A stretch of 9,512 nucleotides of DNA from positions 1 through 9,512 of the forward strand of contig JAKFUW010000107.1 in NCBI GenBank assembly GCA_021732545.1. Reading direction: 5' to 3'. This document shows positions 6,350 to 9,512 of the stretch, piece after piece (position 1 is the stretch's first letter; the number at the start of each line of letters is the position of its first letter). Source of the DNA: Alphaproteobacteria bacterium. Lineage in GTDB: Bacteria; Pseudomonadota; Alphaproteobacteria; Rickettsiales; UBA3002. A model generated the notes under the pieces. The model did no database searches. It saw only the letters and a list, made by a program, of their open reading frames with translations, and had not been told where the DNA came from. The translations under genes were made by a program, and so were the position numbers.

Positions 6350-8644
6350 ATGACAGTTTCTTCTCTTACCCAACTTGCGGGTGGCCAAAGCGCTGCCCTT
6401 AGCCAAACCAATTCCAATCTCGCCCTCAGCATTGCTCGGCTTGCCAGCGGCAACCGATTGACGCAAGCTTCCACCGATGTGGCAGCGCTTTCAATCGCAA
6501 CGGGGTTATCAACTCAAGTCAGCAGCCTGCGTCAGGCATCGCTCAATATCGCGCAAGCCTCGAGCTTTTTACAAGTGGCCGATGGCGGCGCGCAGCAGAT
6601 CGGAAATATCCTTCAGCGGTTGCAAACGCTGTCCACGCAATCTAATTCTGGCATCCTCAGTGATGCGAACCGCGAGGCGCTTAATACCGAATTTCAAGGC
6701 CTCACTGCCGAAATTGATCGCTTGGCGGGCAACACAAACTTCAACGGCGTATCCTTGCTCAATGGCTCGCTTTCGGGCAATAGCGCGGTGGCAACCAATG
6801 CGGGAACGGGCGCGCAAGCATCCGGCAACATCAGCTTCACTGCCAACGTTCTGGGTGGTCAGACCATCAACTTAAACGGCGTATCGTTGGTAGCGGGTGT
6901 CGATTTTGCGGTGGGTGGCACGGCTGCCCAAACCGCACAAAACCTTGCGACGTCGCTCAATGCCGATGCTCGCTTTGATGGATTTAGTTTTGATGCCAGC
7001 GGCATCACACTGGACATTCAGGCCGAAGTGGCAGGGCAAGCAGGTAATCAATTCGTGATCAATCAGGCGGCATCCACTGCAGGCGCGAGCTTTGTGGTTG
7101 GCGGTGACGCGTTGACGGGCGCTGGCAGATTCTCGCTGCAAGGCGGCACGAATAGCGGCCTTTCCGTTGGCGATACGTCGGTATCGGGTACGGTGGGCAA
7201 TAATCTTGTTACCAACCTCAATAATCAACCAGCAACTTCGACGATTCAGTTTGGTAGCGCTGCCGATATTGTGGCGGGCAACACCTTGCAAGTGGATAAT
7301 GGCGAAGGCGGATTCACCACTTTCACGTTTGTAAACGGTGCGCCTGCAGCTGCCACTGATATCCAGATTGGCTCCACACTGGAAGAAACGCTGCAAAACA
7401 CAGCCTCCACATTGGAGAATTTTGTCGGTGCAGGTGATTTTGGCACGCGCCAGCTTGATTTTTCAGTCGATGGCAATTCGCTGGTGATTCAAAGCGAAAA
7501 TAACGGCAACCCGCTCGATGCCGTGGGCGCGCCTTTGAACCTTGCGCTGGGCACTGCGGGCGGGTTCATCAGCAACACTACTCTCAATAATGGTTCAACC
7601 GGAGGCGTGAATGTCAATAACGTGACAAGCTCAGGCTTTACGGGTCAAATTCAAGGCTTCAGCGCGACTTTCACGGGCGTGGCTAATCAAGCGCAATTAA
7701 GCGTGCAAGTGGGCAACGACACCTTTACCGCCACGGTCAACAACACCAACGCAGCGGCCAATAATACGGTGCGTTTCACCAGCGCCAATGGCGGTTCGTT
7801 CGATGTCACCTTGGCAGGTGGAAATGGGAGTGCGGTGAATAGCCAAGCGGATGCCAATAATTTTGCAACCAGGCTCGATGCGGCGTTTAGCACATTGGAA
7901 TTCAGCCAGCAACGCGAAGTCACCAGCTTTAATGGCACCGGCAATCTGGTGGGTGCATCGTTTGAGTTAAACAGCCAGAATTTCTCTGGCTTGCGCGTGC
8001 AGGATGTAAACGTCACTGCGGGCGGCACGGCATCATCGCTTGAGGTGAACATCAGCGGAACCACCTTTCGCGCCGCTAATCTGGGGCAAAGCATCGGCGC
8101 TGGCTAACGCGTGACGCTGACGGCTGATAATGGCGATACCCTGATCTTTACCAACGGCGAAAACAACATCAGCCTTGCCAATAATGCCGATGCCATCAGC
8201 TTTGCCGACGCTTTGAGCCGCGATTTTGGTGTGCAGCAAGGCGCAGGTGGTGCCACGTTCCAAGTGGGAGCCGATGGCAGCGATTCGGTGGAGCTTTCGA
8301 TTGGTAATTTAAGCACCAGCGCATTATTTAATGGCCAAAACCTTGATATTTTAAGCTTAGAAGGCGCGCAAGCGGCGTTCTCGGCGATTGGTTCAGCCAT
8401 TAATTCGCTAACCGCCCAACGCGCCAATATCGGCTCGTTCCAGCAGTCGCTCGATTTCACCGCTGCCAATGTCGATTCCGCCATTCAAAACCAGGATGCA
8501 GCTCGCGCAGTGCTGGCCGATACGGATTTTGCGGAAGAATCGACCGCCTTTGCCTCGCTCACCGTTCAGGCGCGTGCAGGCATCGCGGCATTGGCGCAAA
8601 CCAACCGTTTGTCGGGCAATCTGTTGCAGTTGCTGGGTGGGTGA
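6350..8644 (+). pseudogene. Large flagellin, interrupted by an in-frame TAA
   Basis: A 764-codon frame from ATG 6350 to TGA 8642-8644 is broken only at codon 586 (TAA 8105-8107). The intact pieces are 6350-8104 (585 aa) and 8108-8641 (178 aa). GGAG at 6339-6342, 7 nt upstream, fixes the start. The N-terminus (1-140) is a classic flagellin D0/D1 domain: SIARLASGNRLTQASTDVAALSIATGL, then LSTQSNSGILSDANREALNTEF and NTNFNGVSLLNG. Residues about 671-764 are the matching C-terminal D1/D0 (AINSLTAQRANIGSFQQSL, TDFAEESTAFASL, ending SGNLLQLLGG). Between them lies a Gly/Ala/Asn/Thr-rich insert of about 530 residues, the variable surface-exposed domains, making this much larger than typical 270-500 aa flagellins. 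The stop lies in the insert, so a terminated product would lose the C-terminal helix that packs the filament core and is needed for export and polymerisation. A strong terminator follows directly, so it is probably a single-gene transcript. Other flagellar genes are not in the window. Confidence 0.92.
8105..8107 (+). other. In-frame TAA inside flagellin
   Basis: SIGAG, TAA, then RVTLTADNGDTLIFTNG: the frame is unchanged across the stop and the sequence on both sides is of one domain. A related stretch earlier in the same protein (IVAGNTLQVDNGEG, then FTFVNG) has a polar residue at the equivalent position. CAA to TAA is the simplest single change. No ribosome binding site or ATG restarts translation immediately after it. 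Confidence 0.9.
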
Positions 8645-8664
8645 TCCACTTTTATATTCTTAAA

Positions 8665-8700
8665 AAAAAAGCCCGCAGCAATATTGCTGCGGGCTTTTTT
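8665..8700. terminator. Strong rho-independent terminator, probably bidirectional
   Basis: GCCCGCAGCAA (8671-8681) and TTGCTGCGGGC (8684-8694) form a perfect GC-rich stem (10 bp with an ATAT loop in practice). It is followed by T6 on the plus strand and preceded by A9 (8662-8670), which is a T-tract on the minus strand. It lies 26 nt after the flagellin stop and downstream of the convergent gene ending at 8745, so it can serve both. Confidence 0.95.
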
Positions 8701-8716
8701 GTGTAAGGCATAATTG

Positions 8717-8739
8717 GTTATTTGCGCTTTGCAAATAAC
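8717..8739. other. Perfect 9-bp hairpin between terminator and minus-strand gene
   Basis: GTTATTTGC (8717-8725) and GCAAATAAC (8731-8739) form a perfect stem with a GCTTT loop, 5 nt past the stop of the minus-strand gene. There is no T-tract on either side, so it is more likely an mRNA 3'-end stabilising structure than a terminator. Confidence 0.5.
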
Positions 8740-8744
8740 GATCA

Positions 8745-9512
8745 TTATCTTTGAATTTCTTCTTTTATTGATTGAAGTTTATCTAGCAACATTTTGGCTG
8801 AAGATTTGGAAGTGACTGGAGTTGACAATGTCTCCGTTATCTTAGTGAATCCCTTGCGGTCTCTTTCTTGTATTACTATGTCAAATGCCTCAGATAACCC
8901 TCTTTTAAACTGCTCAAGCACCTCTTCAGCTTTATCACCATAAGCACGTTCTATAAGGTCACCAATATTTTGAATAGCACTCGCCATTAAGCCGCTTCCG
9001 GCTGGTTTTAAAAATGCTCTTACAAATGAATCTTTGGTAACTGTTTTTTGTGGGCTTTGTGAGATGGCTTTCAGTTCATCATCTTGAATTTGATCAATAA
9101 GTCTGATCTCAGGCATACTCTCGCTATCTTTTTTGTAAAAAAAGAGGTTAGCCGTATGCAGATCCATTTTCACTCCATGCTCCATCAATGTCACGCAATC
9201 TTGTACAAAAGGAACCAGTGAATCAGGCGCTGCGTTAACCAAGGGATTAAAATACCGCTTAAATGCTCTATTACCCATGGAAAACCATTGTGTTTCGGGT
9301 ATGATTTTAGAAACATCTTCTCCTTGTTGTTTGGGAACGATCTCTATTGAAACTTCATTGTCTTCATGCGATTGAAGAAAACCCTGAGCAATCCTATCTG
9401 CATGGCTATATAAAAGTGCTGGGGGGGTAAAAGATGAGGTATGTAGAAGTTTATCTCTCAGGCTCTCTTTGAGTCCTAAACCTTTGAGTTGTGAAAAAGC
9501 TTTACCTATATC
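8745..9512 (-). CDS. Unrecognised protein with kinase-like D-L-H-x-x-N motif (5' end outside window)
   Basis: The frame is open from the window edge to TAA 8747-8745, so at least 255 residues are encoded and the start is off the window; ATG 9278 is internal, since the frame upstream of it is coding-like and unbroken. The most informative stretch is LVPFVQDCVTLMEHGVKM followed by DLHTANLFFYK and, about 12 residues later, IRLIDQ. This matches the catalytic loop (D-L-H-x-x-N) and the hydrophobic-I-D of the metal-binding strand in protein-kinase-like and aminoglycoside-phosphotransferase-like folds, at plausible spacing, though Gln replaces the Phe/Trp usually found after the second Asp. The C-terminal 100 residues are charged and helical. 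No membrane segments are seen. The gene is AT-rich like the 3158-4753 gene. I would call it a possible kinase-fold protein, perhaps effector-like, with no assigned substrate. Confidence 0.7.
   Translation of the reverse strand, partial: DIGKAFSQLKGLGLKESLRDKLLHTSSFTPPALLYSHADRIAQGFLQSHEDNEVSIEIVPKQQGEDVSKIIPETQWFSMGNRAFKRYFNPLVNAAPDSLVPFVQDCVTLMEHGVKMDLHTANLFFYKKDSESMPEIRLIDQIQDDELKAISQSPQKTVTKDSFVRAFLKPAGSGLMASAIQNIGDLIERAYGDKAEEVLEQFKRGLSEAFDIVIQERDRKGFTKITETLSTPVTSKSSAKMLLDKLQSIKEEIQR

Noticed and set aside
7687..8094. Minus-strand 135-codon frame inside the flagellin
   Set aside because: It is antisense to a well-supported flagellin and is low in complexity, with no family features.
1395..8107. 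Complete reassignment of TAA to glutamine
   Set aside because: TAA ends the antitoxin, both orphan genes, the ahcY tail and the divL frame itself at sensible family lengths, so it functions as a stop here.
9421..9427. G7 tract as a phase-variation site in the kinase-like gene
   Set aside because: Seven bases is short for slipped-strand switching and the frame is intact on both sides; nothing else supports switching.

Overview
The window looks like chromosomal DNA from an alphaproteobacterium. The main reasons are a DivL-type sensor kinase with Tyr in place of the phospho-accepting His, what looks like the last codons of ahcY directly upstream of it (a pairing I recall from alphaproteobacterial genomes), a large flagellin, and several palindromic intergenic repeats of the kind common in Rickettsiales-like and related genomes. 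The genus cannot be read from the sequence. The housekeeping genes are of moderate GC, while two unrecognised minus-strand genes are visibly more AT-rich.

Layout. 1-28: C-terminal tail of a probable ahcY. 29-110: a degenerate CAGT/ACTG-rich inverted repeat. 111-2003: divL-like PAS sensor kinase, interrupted by one in-frame TAA (1395-1397) just after the phospho-acceptor box. 2004-2306: intergenic region with a GC-rich hairpin, a candidate promoter and a 93-bp palindromic repeat. 2307-3161: purU. 3158-4753 (minus): an unrecognised protein of about 524-531 aa that overlaps the end of purU tail to tail. 4802-5436 (minus): a ParD/ParE-like antitoxin-toxin pair with coupled TAATG junction. 5460-5612: a 153-bp fully palindromic MITE-like element with 22-bp perfect terminal inverted repeats and a possible 4-bp target duplication. 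5667-5957 (minus): YggT-family membrane protein. 5992-6082: a second, degenerate copy of the palindromic repeat. 6350-8644: a 764-codon flagellin, again interrupted by one in-frame TAA (8105-8107). 8665-8700: a strong, probably bidirectional terminator. 8745-9512 (minus): an incomplete gene with a kinase/phosphotransferase-like D-L-H-x-x-N motif, running off the window.

The most striking point is that two of the longest, clearly conserved genes each carry exactly one in-frame TAA with the reading frame intact on both sides. In both cases a single C-to-T change from CAA (Gln) explains it. TAA is also the apparent normal stop of five other genes here, so general reassignment of TAA is unlikely. 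Recent pseudogenisation, a consensus or DNA-damage artefact, or context-specific readthrough remain possible. The genes do not form one pathway: methyl-cycle/one-carbon enzymes (ahcY, purU), cell-cycle signalling (divL) and motility (flagellin) are separated by repeats, a toxin-antitoxin module and orphan genes, which suggests a rearranged, accessory-rich region.
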